NCBI GenBank assembly: GCA_024516035.1
Contig: CM044957.1
Location: 812,779 to 876,778 of the forward strand
Length of the DNA stretch: 64,000 nt
DNA from: Bactericera cockerelli
Taxonomy: Eukaryota > Arthropoda > Insecta > Hemiptera > Triozidae
Reading direction: 5' to 3'
The position numbers were made by a program, and so were the translations under genes. Positions 45,941-55,379 of this stretch are shown here, piece after piece (the stretch's first letter is position 1; each line of letters opens with the position of its first letter). The notes under the pieces were generated by a model. It did not search any database. It worked only from the letters and a program-made list of their open reading frames with translations, and was not told where the DNA came from.

Positions 45941-46044
45941 TATTCTCTTGTATCCAGGTTTCTCTTGTTTCCAGTTCTCTATTATCCACGCTCGACTGTA
46001 CGAGTAAATGATTCACTTTCTTTTTGATATTGCTTGATTTACAG

Positions 46045-46275
46045 TCCAACGTTGTGAAGCTGGGCATCCCCATGGTGCCCAACTACCGCGTGGAGAAGGA
46101 GCTGTCCGATGACGTCACCATCAGCCAGTGGAACTCGGAGAGCCTGCCCCCGGACGAGTTGTCCATCCAGAACGGGATCCTGACCACGCGGGGCTGCCAC
46201 TTCCCGCTCTGCATAGATCCGCAGACCCAGGCCCTCAAGTGGATCAAGCAGAGGGAGGAGAAGAACAACTTCAAG
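46045..46275 (+). CDS. DNAH10: Axonemal dynein heavy chain, exon A (stalk exit / AAA5 start)
   Basis: This 231-nt, phase 0-0 exon encodes 77 residues of an outer- or inner-arm dynein motor, the ATPase that slides axonemal microtubules in cilia and sperm flagella. The acceptor is TTTACAG and the donor CAAG/GTAAGA. Family landmarks at the start of the AAA5 module are visible: [23 protein letters not shown] and ALKWIK. The wording, as I recall it, is closest to DNAH10 among paralogues; a phylogeny would settle this. GC content is much higher than in the surroundings. The last 37 bases of the exon and the donor lie inside a 53-bp tandem repeat. No earlier exon is recognisable in the 46 kb upstream, so the preceding intron is very long, or its exon is lost in the gap. 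Confidence 0.88.
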
Positions 46276-46503
46276 GTAAGACAGACGTCAGGTGGATCAA
46301 GCAGAGGGAGGAGAAGAACAACTTCAAGGTAAGACAGACGTCAGGTGGATCAAGCAGAGGGAGGAGAAGAACAACTTCAAGGTAAGACAGACGTCAGGTG
46401 GATCAAGCAGAGGGAGGAGAAGAACAACTTCAAGGTAAGACAGACGTCAGGTGGATCAAGCAGAGGGAGGAGAAGAACAACTTCAAGGTAGAACAGACGT
46501 CAG
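46239..46503 (+). repeat. 53-bp tandem repeat spanning the exon A end and its splice donor
   Basis: Units begin GTGGATCAAGCAGAGGGAGG at 46239, 46292, 46345, 46398 and 46451, exactly 53 apart. Each holds the last 37 bases of exon A (codons for [12 protein letters not shown]) and the first 16 of the intron. Four have the donor AAG/GTAAGA; the fifth has AAG/GTAGAA. The following intron segment, about 46490-46548, recurs at about 46850-46906 with a SINE between. Confidence 0.95.
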
Positions 46504-46540
46504 GTGGCAGAGAATGCCCAGGACATTAACTTCGCCCCAG

Positions 46541-46849
46541 ATTACGAATAGCTCAGTGGTTAAGCACTCGCTTGCCATGCGGAAGGTCCCGGGTTCGAAC
46601 CCCCGCGCCGTCAAAATTTGTAATCTTAAATTGTTTACAATTTATTGTTTGTAAGGGATACCTTCCGGTGCGCTCGTGTTGACTCAGCACCTAATTGGGA
46701 AGTGTTGTGTCACTTCTCGCCCATCAGAGGGGAGGCATACTACGGAATGGGCAGGCTACAACACAGACCACAAGCATCTACAGTAGCTCCTGTTTCATGG
46801 CTATGAAATAAAAAAGGCTGTGAAACACTCATCTTTTTTTTAAAAAAAA
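46541..46849 (+). repeat. tRNA-Gly-derived SINE, family B
   Basis: Head with TAGCTCAGTGG (box A), CTTGCCATGCGG (Gly-like anticodon arm) and GGTTCGAACCC (box B), then a 230-base body ending GGCTGTGAAACACTCATC and a T/A run. The second copy is at 63305-63996. Confidence 0.85.
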
Positions 46850-46974
46850 GGACAGACGTCAAGAGAATGCCCAAGACTTTAACTTCTCCCCAGATTACAA
46901 AACAATTTGTAAATGTACAAATAAATATCTTTTATTTAGCTTTTTGTATATATTTTCAAATTGTTCTCAATTTG

Positions 46975-47880
46975 AACTTCACTTCACCTTGTGTTCCAGA
47001 TAATCAACTTCACCTTGTGTTTCAGATACTCAACTTCAACTTGTGTTTCAGATACTCAACTTCACCTTGTGTTTCAGATACTCAACTTCACCTTGTGTTC
47101 CAGATACTCAACTTCACCTTGTGTTTCAGATACTCAACTTCACCTTGTATTTCAGACACTCAACTTGACCTTGTGTTTCAGATACTCAACTTCACCTTGT
47201 GTTTCAGATACTCAACTTCACCTTGTGTTTCAGATACTCAACTTCACCTTGTGTTTCAGATACTCAACTTCACCTTGTGTTCCAGATACTCAACTTCACC
47301 TTGTGTTTCAGATACTCAACTTCACCTTGTGTTCCAGATACTCAACTTCACCTTGTGTTTCAGATACTCAACTTGACCTTGTGTTTCAGATACTCAACTT
47401 CACCTTGTGTTCCAGATACTCAACTTCACCTTGTGTTTCAGATACTCAACTTCACCTTGTGTTTCAGATACTCAACTTCACCTTGTGTTTCAGATACTCA
47501 ACTTCACCTTGTGTTCCAGATACTCAACTTCACCTTGTGTTTCAGATACTCAACTTCACCTTGTGTTCCAGATACTCAACTTCACCTTGTGTTTCAGATA
47601 CTAAACTTCACCTTGTGTTTCAGATACTCAACTTCACCTTGTGTTCCAGATACTCAACTTCACCTTGTGTTGCAGATACTCAACTTCACCTTGTGTTTCA
47701 GATACTCAACTTCACCTGGTGTTTCGGATACTCAACTTCACCTTGTGTTCCAGATACTCAACTTCACCTCGTGTTTCAGATACTCAACTTCACCTTGTGT
47801 TTTAGATACTGAACTTCACCTTGTGTTCCAGATACTCAACTTCACCTTGTGTTTCAGATACTCAACTTCACCGAGTCAGA
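46975..47880 (+). repeat. 26-bp tandem repeat made of the exon B splice acceptor
   Basis: About 34 copies of CTCAACTTCACC joined to TTGTGTTTCAGATA (or TTGTGTTCCAG). The last unit is the real intron-exon border: TTGTGTTTCAG at 47847-47857, then ATACTCAACTTCACC as first codons of exon B. The unit has no stop in any plus frame, hence the long repetitive open frames. One unit has TTTTAG instead, giving a stop at 47810-47812 in the exon frame. Confidence 0.95.
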
Positions 47881-48020
47881 CTTCCTCAAGTCCCTGGAGG
47901 TGTGCATCATGTATGGCTTCCCTGTGCTGTTCCAGGACGTGGACTACATAGATCCCGTCATAGAGAATGTGCTGGAGAAGAGCATCAACCACTACCAGGG
48001 TCGCAGCTTTGTCATCCTTG
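47858..48020 (+). CDS. DNAH10: Axonemal dynein heavy chain, exon B (AAA5)
   Basis: A 163-nt exon entering in phase 0 and leaving in phase 1. It encodes [30 protein letters not shown] and the end RSFVILG, the middle of the AAA5 module. The acceptor is the last of about 34 tandem acceptor-like units; the donor is CTTG/GTGAGC. Joining to exon A keeps the frame. The split glycine codon (G/GT) is completed by exon C, which confirms both borders. Intron A-B is 1.6 kb, mostly SINE B and the 26-bp array. Confidence 0.9.
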
Positions 48021-48679
48021 GTGAGCCTTTGTTATCCCTAACACACCAGACTAGCTTGCAGTTTTAATAATAATAATAATTTGCCCGGTAAACGGGTGTT
48101 TATTAACGAAGCAAGTCCTGTGTACAAAATGTCAAAACAATATGTATGCTATGACAAAAATAAAAATTAAAACAAATCGCAAAAATCACAGCAATATGGT
48201 GTAAAAAATAAATAAATACAAATTTCAAATTAATTTTCCAAGGCTATAATGGCTTTTAAAGAAATAGCCCACATTCTCAAGATGGCTGACCTAAATATAC
48301 TGACCCTTATACCTTATGTAATCCACTCAAACCGAAGATAGGGATTCAAAGATTCCTATCACACATAAAGAGGTATTTATAGAACCTATAGTTTTCTGCA
48401 CTTGAATTAATGAATGAATATATTCGGTTCCAAATCAGGTATGATATCAGAAAAGGTGGGTTTTTTAGTGGGTGGAAATCCCTCTAAAAACCTTTGAAAG
48501 ATGTCTTTGAAAGATTTTAATCCCCCTTTTTGTTTTGTTTTTTTTTTTTTTTAACAAAGTTTTTTTTGTAAATATTATACCTTGTACTTGTCAACAATAA
48601 ATGAGACTTTGTTTAGAATGTGAGAGTAAAGGGACTCTTTGGTCTTATTCTTGCAGGATAAACAGAGTATTGTATTGTA
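48021..48679. other. Dynein intron B-C, 5' part
   Basis: AT-rich intron with a TAA run near 48068 and T runs near 48538. An unassigned repeat may span 48068-48610. No exon is recognisable. Confidence 0.4.
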
Positions 48680-48860
48680 ATACTTACCTGGCGTGGAGGC
48701 TACCTTGATCAAGAAGGAGGTTCCTCCAGGGTGAGGCCCTTCCATTGCACTTCGGTTGGGTTGACCCCTGCGAGTATTCCAAATGTGAATACCTCGGGCG
48801 CGTAATTTTTGGTCCTGCTCCTGCTCCAGAAAATTTGCTTGCGCGAAATATTTTGCTCCT
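48680..48860 (+). ncRNA. U1: U1 snRNA gene or retained pseudogene
   Basis: U1 RNA pairs with 5' splice sites in the spliceosome. The sequence starts ATACTTACCTGG, the U1 5' end with the splice-site recognition bases intact. The order of parts follows insect U1: stem-loop I (GATCAAGAAGG), the GGTTCCTCC stem, stem-loop II with the U1A site ATTGCAC, TTGACCCCTGCG, stem-loop III (TATTCCAAATGTGAATA) and an Sm site AATTTTTGG at 48804-48812. A 3' hairpin can form between CAGAAAATTT and AAATATTTTG. Loop I reads ATCAAGAA where the conserved U1-70K site is ATCACGAA. No snRNA promoter element is evident upstream. It lies in sense in the dynein intron, so function is uncertain. Confidence 0.85.
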
Positions 48861-49450
48861 GATATAAATAAATTTTATTAGTTGAAATAATAAGTTTTTT
48901 AGTGTAAATTTTTGACAGTTTTGAGGACAAAACTCTGCACTATAAGAATATCGAGTTCATCTTTTAAAATTTAATAAATTGATAACATTATCATTAAAAG
49001 AATCTTAATTCTAACAAAAAACGTACATTTCATTCTGCAGAAGTGTTTTCAAGTTCAAATATTCATGTTGTTTTCAAAGTAATGTAATAACTGCTTAAGG
49101 CTATTTATAACCAATTTAAAGATAAAACCGTCCTTTTTCACAATATTGTCTTAATTTTTCTTAATTTATTAAACAAGAACATTAACCATAAATAAACATA
49201 GTTCTATTAATTTTACATTGAATTTTTCATACTGTTTATCTGTTGCTAAGGAGTTTTACGTAACCAACTAACCATTAGCAGTGTTGTTTATCTGTTACTA
49301 AGGCGCAGTTTTTTTTCCCCCTTTATCAAATCAGCTGTTTGTTTTGATATTTTAAATTAAATTTTGATTAGTAATTCATGAAATAACAAAGAAATTGAAA
49401 AATTTGACCTTGGGAGGAAATTTAACTATCATATTATTTTGTGTTTTATA
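48861..49450 (+). other. Probable LINE 5' UTR / intron sequence
   Basis: AT-rich; the 5' boundary of the downstream LINE cannot be placed. Confidence 0.35.
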
Positions 49451-50320
49451 ATGACTGATTCAAAAATCGATCTTCTTTTATCCACTCTCAATAACTTGGA
49501 GACGCAATTCAATGTACTTAAAAATGCTAATGCAAGTGCTATTCCAGAAATAGAGGCTAACCCTATATCTGTGTTTGAGAGTCTTTTCATGTCATTCAAA
49601 GCACTTGTCATGTGTGAACTTTCATCAATCAAAGACAATATTAAACGACAAGATGCTAAACTAAATGATCTGGAACAATACTCAAGAAGGAACTGCATCT
49701 TGGTACATGGAGTTAAAGAAAATGGCTATCGATCTGAATCTGACTGTGTCAAGGAAGTCATTAATATATTTAACCAAGAAATGAAGATCGATATCCAGAT
49801 TCCTCACATAGATCGTGCTCACAGAATAGGACCCCACAAGAAAGATGGAAGAAACAGGCCGATTATTGTGAAATTCGTGTCTTATTATCATCGCCGACTC
49901 GTATTCACCAACAAGAAGTTCTTGAAAGGATCTGGCATTCACATCACCGAGTCACTGACGAAGGCTAATTTCCAGCTGTTTGCTGAAGCGAAATCTATAT
50001 ACTCGGTGGGAAATGTTTGGACATCGGATGGCAGGGTTATGATCAATGATGGAGAAAAAAAATATGTTGTTAATAATATGGATCAACTGAGAGACATAAG
50101 TGTGAGCAAATTAACTCATCCCTACCCTCCCTCTTCTCCCCATGTTCCGGCTCCTACCAACCCTTTTGCTCCCACTTCACCCGGCCCCAGTGAAGTTCTT
50201 TCTTGTGGTCCCATTACAACAACGCCTGCTAAGATTGTCCCCTGTACAGTCAAGACTAATATTCCCAAACCAAAAGGAGCTCATTATAATAAAAGAAAAA
50301 GCAGGGCCTATAGCAAATAA
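49451..50320 (+). CDS. LINE ORF1, L1-type RNA-binding protein
   Basis: 289 residues from the ATG at 49451 (an in-frame TTG lies 12 bases upstream). An N-terminal helical segment (about 1-75) ends DAKLNDLEQYSRRNCILVHG, the typical junction of coiled coil and RRM in L1-like ORF1 proteins. The RRM-like core has IPHIDRAHRIG and RPIIVKFVSY, and a C-terminal domain follows with FTNKKFLKGSGIHITE. The C-terminus is Pro- and Lys-rich. Such proteins trimerise, bind the element's RNA and act as chaperones in the ribonucleoprotein particle. The reading frame is intact. Confidence 0.85.
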   Translation: MTDSKIDLLLSTLNNLETQFNVLKNANASAIPEIEANPISVFESLFMSFKALVMCELSSIKDNIKRQDAKLNDLEQYSRRNCILVHGVKENGYRSESDCVKEVINIFNQEMKIDIQIPHIDRAHRIGPHKKDGRNRPIIVKFVSYYHRRLVFTNKKFLKGSGIHITESLTKANFQLFAEAKSIYSVGNVWTSDGRVMINDGEKKYVVNNMDQLRDISVSKLTHPYPPSSPHVPAPTNPFAPTSPGPSEVLSCGPITTTPAKIVPCTVKTNIPKPKGAHYNKRKSRAYSK

Positions 50321-50588
50321 GCAATGTTAAAACATTTTTTTTTCTCATCAATTCCTTTTTTTTTCTGGTCCTTGTAAATTCTTTATTTTTTTTTATTTTA
50401 TTTTTTTTTTTTTATTATTAATTTTTTTTTTTTTTTTTTTTTTGCTCCTTGTAAATTCTTTATTATTTCTTTTTTGTATATAAAGTTCCTCCCATAAGGT
50501 CTTAATATTTCACTTTATTAATTTAATTATTTAGGCCCCTTCCCTCCCCTTTGACCTATTTTTTTTTTTTTTTTTTTTTTTGCACTCT

Positions 50589-53540
50589 ATGATTACCGAT
50601 TCTGATGTTTTTACTTTTCCAGGCAATGTGTATTCTGATGTTTCATCTGACTCGACTGATTCCGAAGACTCACTGGTTGCTCCTCCACTCTCATCAGCAT
50701 TATTACAACAGTTGACACCTTACTCCTCTTCGTTCAGAGTTTCCCATATAAATGCCCAGTCTATCATATCTCATCATGCCAACCTACTAGCGACATTTGG
50801 TAATAGAAGTTTTCATGCCATTCTTGTTTCTGAGACTTTTCTTAAACCCTCATTACCTGATGTTTTGGCCTCTATCCCTGGCTACACTCTCATAAGAAAT
50901 GACAGACTGCATTCACGTTGTGGTGGAGTAGGTATTTACCTTCGAGACGGTATTGACTTTTCAGTTCTTCAATGTTCTGATGGTAATGCTGCCAAGAAAG
51001 TTGAATACCTTATGGTGGAAGTAAGATTCTGTCATAAAAAGCTTTTGTTGGGAGTAGTTTATAGGCCGCCTACTATTGCTTATTCTGAGGATCTCGAGAC
51101 TTTATTGAGTGCTTTCTTGCCTCACTATGAGGATATTATTATCATGGGCGATTTCAATTGTGATCTTAATGTTACTAATCTACATTCGTCAAGATTTAAA
51201 AATCTAATGAAGTCTGTCAGTTTGTCCATTCTACCATCAAAACCAACATTTCACTTAGACAATTATGACAGTTTGCTAGATCTCACAATTGTTAAATCGT
51301 CCAGTAAAGTTCAATATTACGAGCAGATTTCTGCACCTGGTTTTTCTCACCATGATTTAATTTTCATGGCTTATCAACTTGGTAATATCAAATATTCTTT
51401 GAGAAGGATCAAGTTCAGGGATTTCCGTAATATGGACCTTAATAATTTGATTAGTGATGCGGAGGCATCTCAATGGAATCTTGTGACTGAATTGAACGAT
51501 ACTAATGCTAAAGTTGATTTATTCACAAACATTACAACAAGGCTTCTTAATAAAAATGCTCCTTTAAAAAATGCCAAAGTGAAATATCCCCCTACTCCAT
51601 GGCTTACTCCTGATATTTTAAACCTTATGAAACGAAGAGATCGAGTCTACAATAAATATCGAAGAACTCAATTGGAGCTTCATCTTGAAAAATATAAACA
51701 TCTTAGAAATTTATGTAATCGATCTGTTCGCGATGCTAAAGAAATTTATATATCTCAGGGTATAGCATCCTGTGAAAATGAAAAATCACTTTGGCTGTTT
51801 TTAAGGAGTCTTGGTATAAATGTGAATGAATCATCGAAACGTATTGATCCTCAATTCAGCTTAGATGATCTCAATAAACAATTTGTAACGCCGCCTGTAA
51901 ATCTAGACCCAGCCCACAAGCTTAATGTTATCGATAGCATACTTACTCAACCTAATCCAACACATCCTGAGTTTTGCTTCCAGGATGTTTCTTGTGCAGA
52001 TGTGAGACAGGCGTTTTCTACTATTAGATCCAATGCAACTGGTAATGATGGCTTATCAATCAGTTTCCTCAAGTTGATATTAGATTCCATTGTTGCTCCT
52101 TTGACGCACATTATCAATTCCTCATTATCAACAGGCGTATTCCCACAGCAATGGAAAATTGGTCGCATTGTTCCTCTGCCCAAGATTTCTAAACCTAAAG
52201 GATTGAACGATTTCCGTCCCATTTCTCTTTTACCTGTTTTTTCCAAAGTCCTTGAGAAAGTTGTACATTTTCAAATTATAAATTTCTGTAATTTAAATAA
52301 TCTGTTCAATCCTTATCAATCTGGATTTCGACCGGGTCATAGCACAACTACTGCACTGATAAAAGTAACCGATGACATCCGTAAAAGTATGGATAGAACC
52401 CAAGTTACTTTATTACTGCTTTCAGACTTTAGTAAAGCTTTTGATTCGGTTGATTTTGAAATTCTTCTCATAAAGCTACAAAAATATTTCAACTTTTCTC
52501 CTTGTGTTCTCCAATGGTTTTCTACATATCTGAGAAATCGCCAACAGTATGTCTTCAATGGTGATGCATTTTCTGATCTTTTATTTACAACAACAGGTGT
52601 TCCTCAAGGCAGTATATTGGGTCCTTTATTATTTTCCATGTTTATAAATGACATTGGAAAAATATTCAAACATTGTTCTTTTCATTTGTATGCTGATGAT
52701 TTACAGTTATATATTCATTCTTCAGTTGATAATGTCAATGATGCTGTTCAAATGTTGAACAATGACCTTCAGCAATTACATCACTGGACTATGATTCATG
52801 GTATTTTACCAAATCCCAAAAAATTTCAATGCATTATAATAGGATCCTCTCCCCTTCTAGATAGGCTATCAAAAATCACAGTCCATCCAATAAGATTCAA
52901 TTCAATTATTATTCCTTTTTCTCACACAGTTAAAAACTTGGGCCTGCTCTTTGATTCAAATCTTTCATGGAATTCACAAGTCATAAGTGTTGGGAAAAGA
53001 GTCTTTAGAAAATTTCATTCCTTAAATCGTCTAAAAAGGTTTTTACCTTTGAAGACGAAAAAACTATTGAGCACTTCTCTCATTTTCCCAACTATTGAGT
53101 ACGGAGGAATAGTTTTTAGCAATATTAATGGATTACTCATGAATAAACTTCAAACTTACCAAAATGCTTGCGTTCGTTATATCTTCGGGTTAAGAAAATA
53201 TGACCATGTTTCTAACCTAAGAAGATCGCTGACGTGGTTGACTGTCACGAGAAGACTGGAGCATCAGACATTATGTCTTTTGTGGAAAATAATGAACGAA
53301 GAAACAACACCATCATACTTACACTCCACGTTTCAACCTCTACAAAGTTTTCATTCACACAATACACGTTCACAACATCTCCTCAACATTCCACTACATC
53401 GCACAGACTTCATGAGTAAAAGTTTCACTGTTAATGCTGCTAGATTGTGGAATCAGCTTCCAGAGGAACTCAGAGTCTTGGAAAGTCGAATGTCATTTAA
53501 GATAAAAACAAAAGAATACATGCTAGCTTTGGATCAGTAG
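50589..53540 (+). CDS. LINE ORF2, endonuclease-reverse transcriptase
   Basis: 983 residues from the ATG at 50589. The N-terminus is acidic and Ser-rich. The apurinic-like endonuclease (about 45-260) has SHINAQSI, LVSETFL, GVGIYLRDG, VYRPP, GDFNCDLN near 187 and a final SHHDLIF. The reverse transcriptase (about 450-720) has NDFRPISLLPV, GFRPGHSTTTA, the first catalytic aspartate in SDFSKAFDSV near 613, GVPQGSILGP and YADD at 701-704. The C-terminal region matches the CR1/Jockey pattern (YGGIVFSN, RLEHQTLCLLWK, LWNQLPEELR). No disruptions are seen, so the copy could be active. Finer clade placement needs a tree. Confidence 0.9.
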   Translation: MITDSDVFTFPGNVYSDVSSDSTDSEDSLVAPPLSSALLQQLTPYSSSFRVSHINAQSIISHHANLLATFGNRSFHAILVSETFLKPSLPDVLASIPGYTLIRNDRLHSRCGGVGIYLRDGIDFSVLQCSDGNAAKKVEYLMVEVRFCHKKLLLGVVYRPPTIAYSEDLETLLSAFLPHYEDIIIMGDFNCDLNVTNLHSSRFKNLMKSVSLSILPSKPTFHLDNYDSLLDLTIVKSSSKVQYYEQISAPGFSHHDLIFMAYQLGNIKYSLRRIKFRDFRNMDLNNLISDAEASQWNLVTELNDTNAKVDLFTNITTRLLNKNAPLKNAKVKYPPTPWLTPDILNLMKRRDRVYNKYRRTQLELHLEKYKHLRNLCNRSVRDAKEIYISQGIASCENEKSLWLFLRSLGINVNESSKRIDPQFSLDDLNKQFVTPPVNLDPAHKLNVIDSILTQPNPTHPEFCFQDVSCADVRQAFSTIRSNATGNDGLSISFLKLILDSIVAPLTHIINSSLSTGVFPQQWKIGRIVPLPKISKPKGLNDFRPISLLPVFSKVLEKVVHFQIINFCNLNNLFNPYQSGFRPGHSTTTALIKVTDDIRKSMDRTQVTLLLLSDFSKAFDSVDFEILLIKLQKYFNFSPCVLQWFSTYLRNRQQYVFNGDAFSDLLFTTTGVPQGSILGPLLFSMFINDIGKIFKHCSFHLYADDLQLYIHSSVDNVNDAVQMLNNDLQQLHHWTMIHGILPNPKKFQCIIIGSSPLLDRLSKITVHPIRFNSIIIPFSHTVKNLGLLFDSNLSWNSQVISVGKRVFRKFHSLNRLKRFLPLKTKKLLSTSLIFPTIEYGGIVFSNINGLLMNKLQTYQNACVRYIFGLRKYDHVSNLRRSLTWLTVTRRLEHQTLCLLWKIMNEETTPSYLHSTFQPLQSFHSHNTRSQHLLNIPLHRTDFMSKSFTVNAARLWNQLPEELRVLESRMSFKIKTKEYMLALDQ

Positions 53541-53930
53541 TTTTTTTTTTTTTTTTTTTTTTAATACCTACTTCTACTATGTAATATTGTGCTATTCCCC
53601 TCCCCCCCCCCCCCCCTTAATTTTGTTTATTCTGTATTCTGTTTCTATTACCTCCTCCAATCCCTTTTTTTATTGTACATACTTTCAATTGTTTCGTTTA
53701 TTGTTCCTTTTAATTTTCTTCTTTTTTTTGTGTTGCCCTTATATTTTATATTCATTTTTTTATATCAAGGGTGGTGTGGAAGAGAATGCCGTAGGCATTA
53801 GCACCGCCCTTGATCAAGTTTTGTTTAATAATTTCAACTTTGTTTCTTGTAAATTGTATATACTATATTTTGTAAATAAAACTTGATTGAATCTGTTTAA
53901 TAATAATAATAATAATAATCTATTAATTTA

Positions 53931-53957
53931 TTGTATTGTATTGTAATGTATTCATGT
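53931..53957 (+). repeat. TGTATTG-type microsatellite, left of the LTR element
   Basis: The short TATTGTATTGTAATGTATTC array is the target of the LTR insertion; it resumes at 61446-61556. Confidence 0.8.
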
Positions 53958-54438
53958 TGTTTGGTACTGTTTAATAGTTGTATTAATGAGAGAGCATTGT
54001 GCTATACATCAACCCAAAAATTAAGAAATCACCAACAAGTTCTCTCACCCTCCTTCAAATTAGAGCTAAACTTACATAGAAAGCTCCTAGATAGTTAGTA
54101 TAAATTTGACAACCATTAGAGAAAGTACAGTTTATTCAGAGCTTTTTATTATAAAATTACCATCCAAGTGAAAAGTGAATTTTTCTTAAGACACTTCAAA
54201 TATTCTTCGCATTTTAATTGACCGCTTTTATATTAAAGGGAAAAGGCCTCCGCTCCTCTCCTAAGCTCCTTTAAGTCTTCTAAAATTTCAGCAGTGTAGG
54301 GAAGGGTAATAGCGGTGAGTGATAAATAAATCAACAGTCACGTAAGTAAAATCTTATCAGCCTTTTTATATAAATTATTTCTTTACCATTTGAACCAGCC
54401 CTATTAAATTTTTAGAATCTACAGTCCACTTCGCTCCA
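53958..54438 (+). repeat. 5' LTR
   Basis: 481 bp, TG...CA ends. It contains the promoter and RNA start by family analogy; no TATA box was assigned. Confidence 0.95.
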
Positions 54439-54444
54439 TATTTT

Positions 54445-54462
54445 TGGTCCTTCGGGCCGGAT
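54445..54462 (+). promoter_or_regulatory. Candidate primer binding site
   Basis: TGGTCCTTCGGGCCGGAT begins six bases after the 5' LTR. A TGG start is required to pair with the CCA end of a tRNA. I do not assign the tRNA. Confidence 0.6.
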
Positions 54463-55379
54463 AACATTTTTTTCATTTATTTTTTGGCATTTATTTTCGT
54501 AGTCGAAAATTCACTTTTCTCTGGTGTCATTTTTATACTCAAATTACTCAATCATTTTCTATAGGTATCTAGTAAGTTAGCTTGCTAGGTATAATAGTTA
54601 TTCTCAGCTATTTATGTACTTAGCATTCTCATTCATTCATTTCGTTCGTTAGGCAAATGTACTTAGATAGCTTGAGAACCGCGGCATTCCATGCACAGTC
54701 AAACATTCATTCATTCATAGAACTTTAGAAACTTGTTAAGTTACGATTTTTCAATCCCTTAACTTGTAACTTTGTTGGCACCTTGGTGCATCTCATTTCA
54801 TAGATAGTAGTTAGGTACTCTTAATTAGGTACCTTCTTATCATAATTAAAATTAGGTAGTTGGAAATCGAGTTTCGGGATTCTCCGTAAACTTTCGTAGA
54901 TTTCACGCTTTGCGACTTGTAATTTTCAACTTAGTCATTATTTCATAATTTTTCCAAAAATAGTTTTGAATTTCGTTTTTCTTTTATTAAATGGATACTG
55001 AAGTTTCCTGTTTGTTGGTGGTTGTTTAATTAACATTTTTTGTGAATATTTAATTTAATGATAAACCTTTTGCATAACATTTCGCTTTATTAGTAATTTA
55101 TTATAATTTTGTAGTTGAAATTTAGCACTTTTCTCTCAAATTGATTGATTGATTTTTTTTAATAGTACCTACATTCATATTTTAGCTTGCTTAACTGACT
55201 TAACGTTAAGGTATTTATTATTTAATTCACTTATAGTCACAATTGCAATTCAGAGGATTTTTTTTGTGATTTTTTGTGCATAATTTCAGTGAAATTAGTG
55301 ATATTTTAGTTCACATTCAATTTAGTAGTGTTTCATAAACTAACTAGTTTCATAAATTTTCTTTTGCATTTTTTCAAAT

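Larger units (their letters stand above)
49451..53930 (+). mobile_element. CR1/Jockey-like non-LTR retrotransposon, two ORFs
   Basis: An ORF1/ORF2 pair in sense with the dynein gene, separated by a T-rich spacer (50321-50588). The 3' UTR has AATAAA near 53875 and ends in (TAA)n at about 53901-53925. Both ORFs are intact. No clear target duplication was found, and the 5' end is unknown. Confidence 0.85.

Noticed and set aside
46975..47880. CRISPR-like array
   Set aside because: Units are contiguous without spacers, and the window is eukaryotic.
46867..47951. Long open frames of 169-273 codons with 26-residue repeats
   Set aside because: They are produced by the stop-free 26-bp acceptor array, not by a repeat protein gene.
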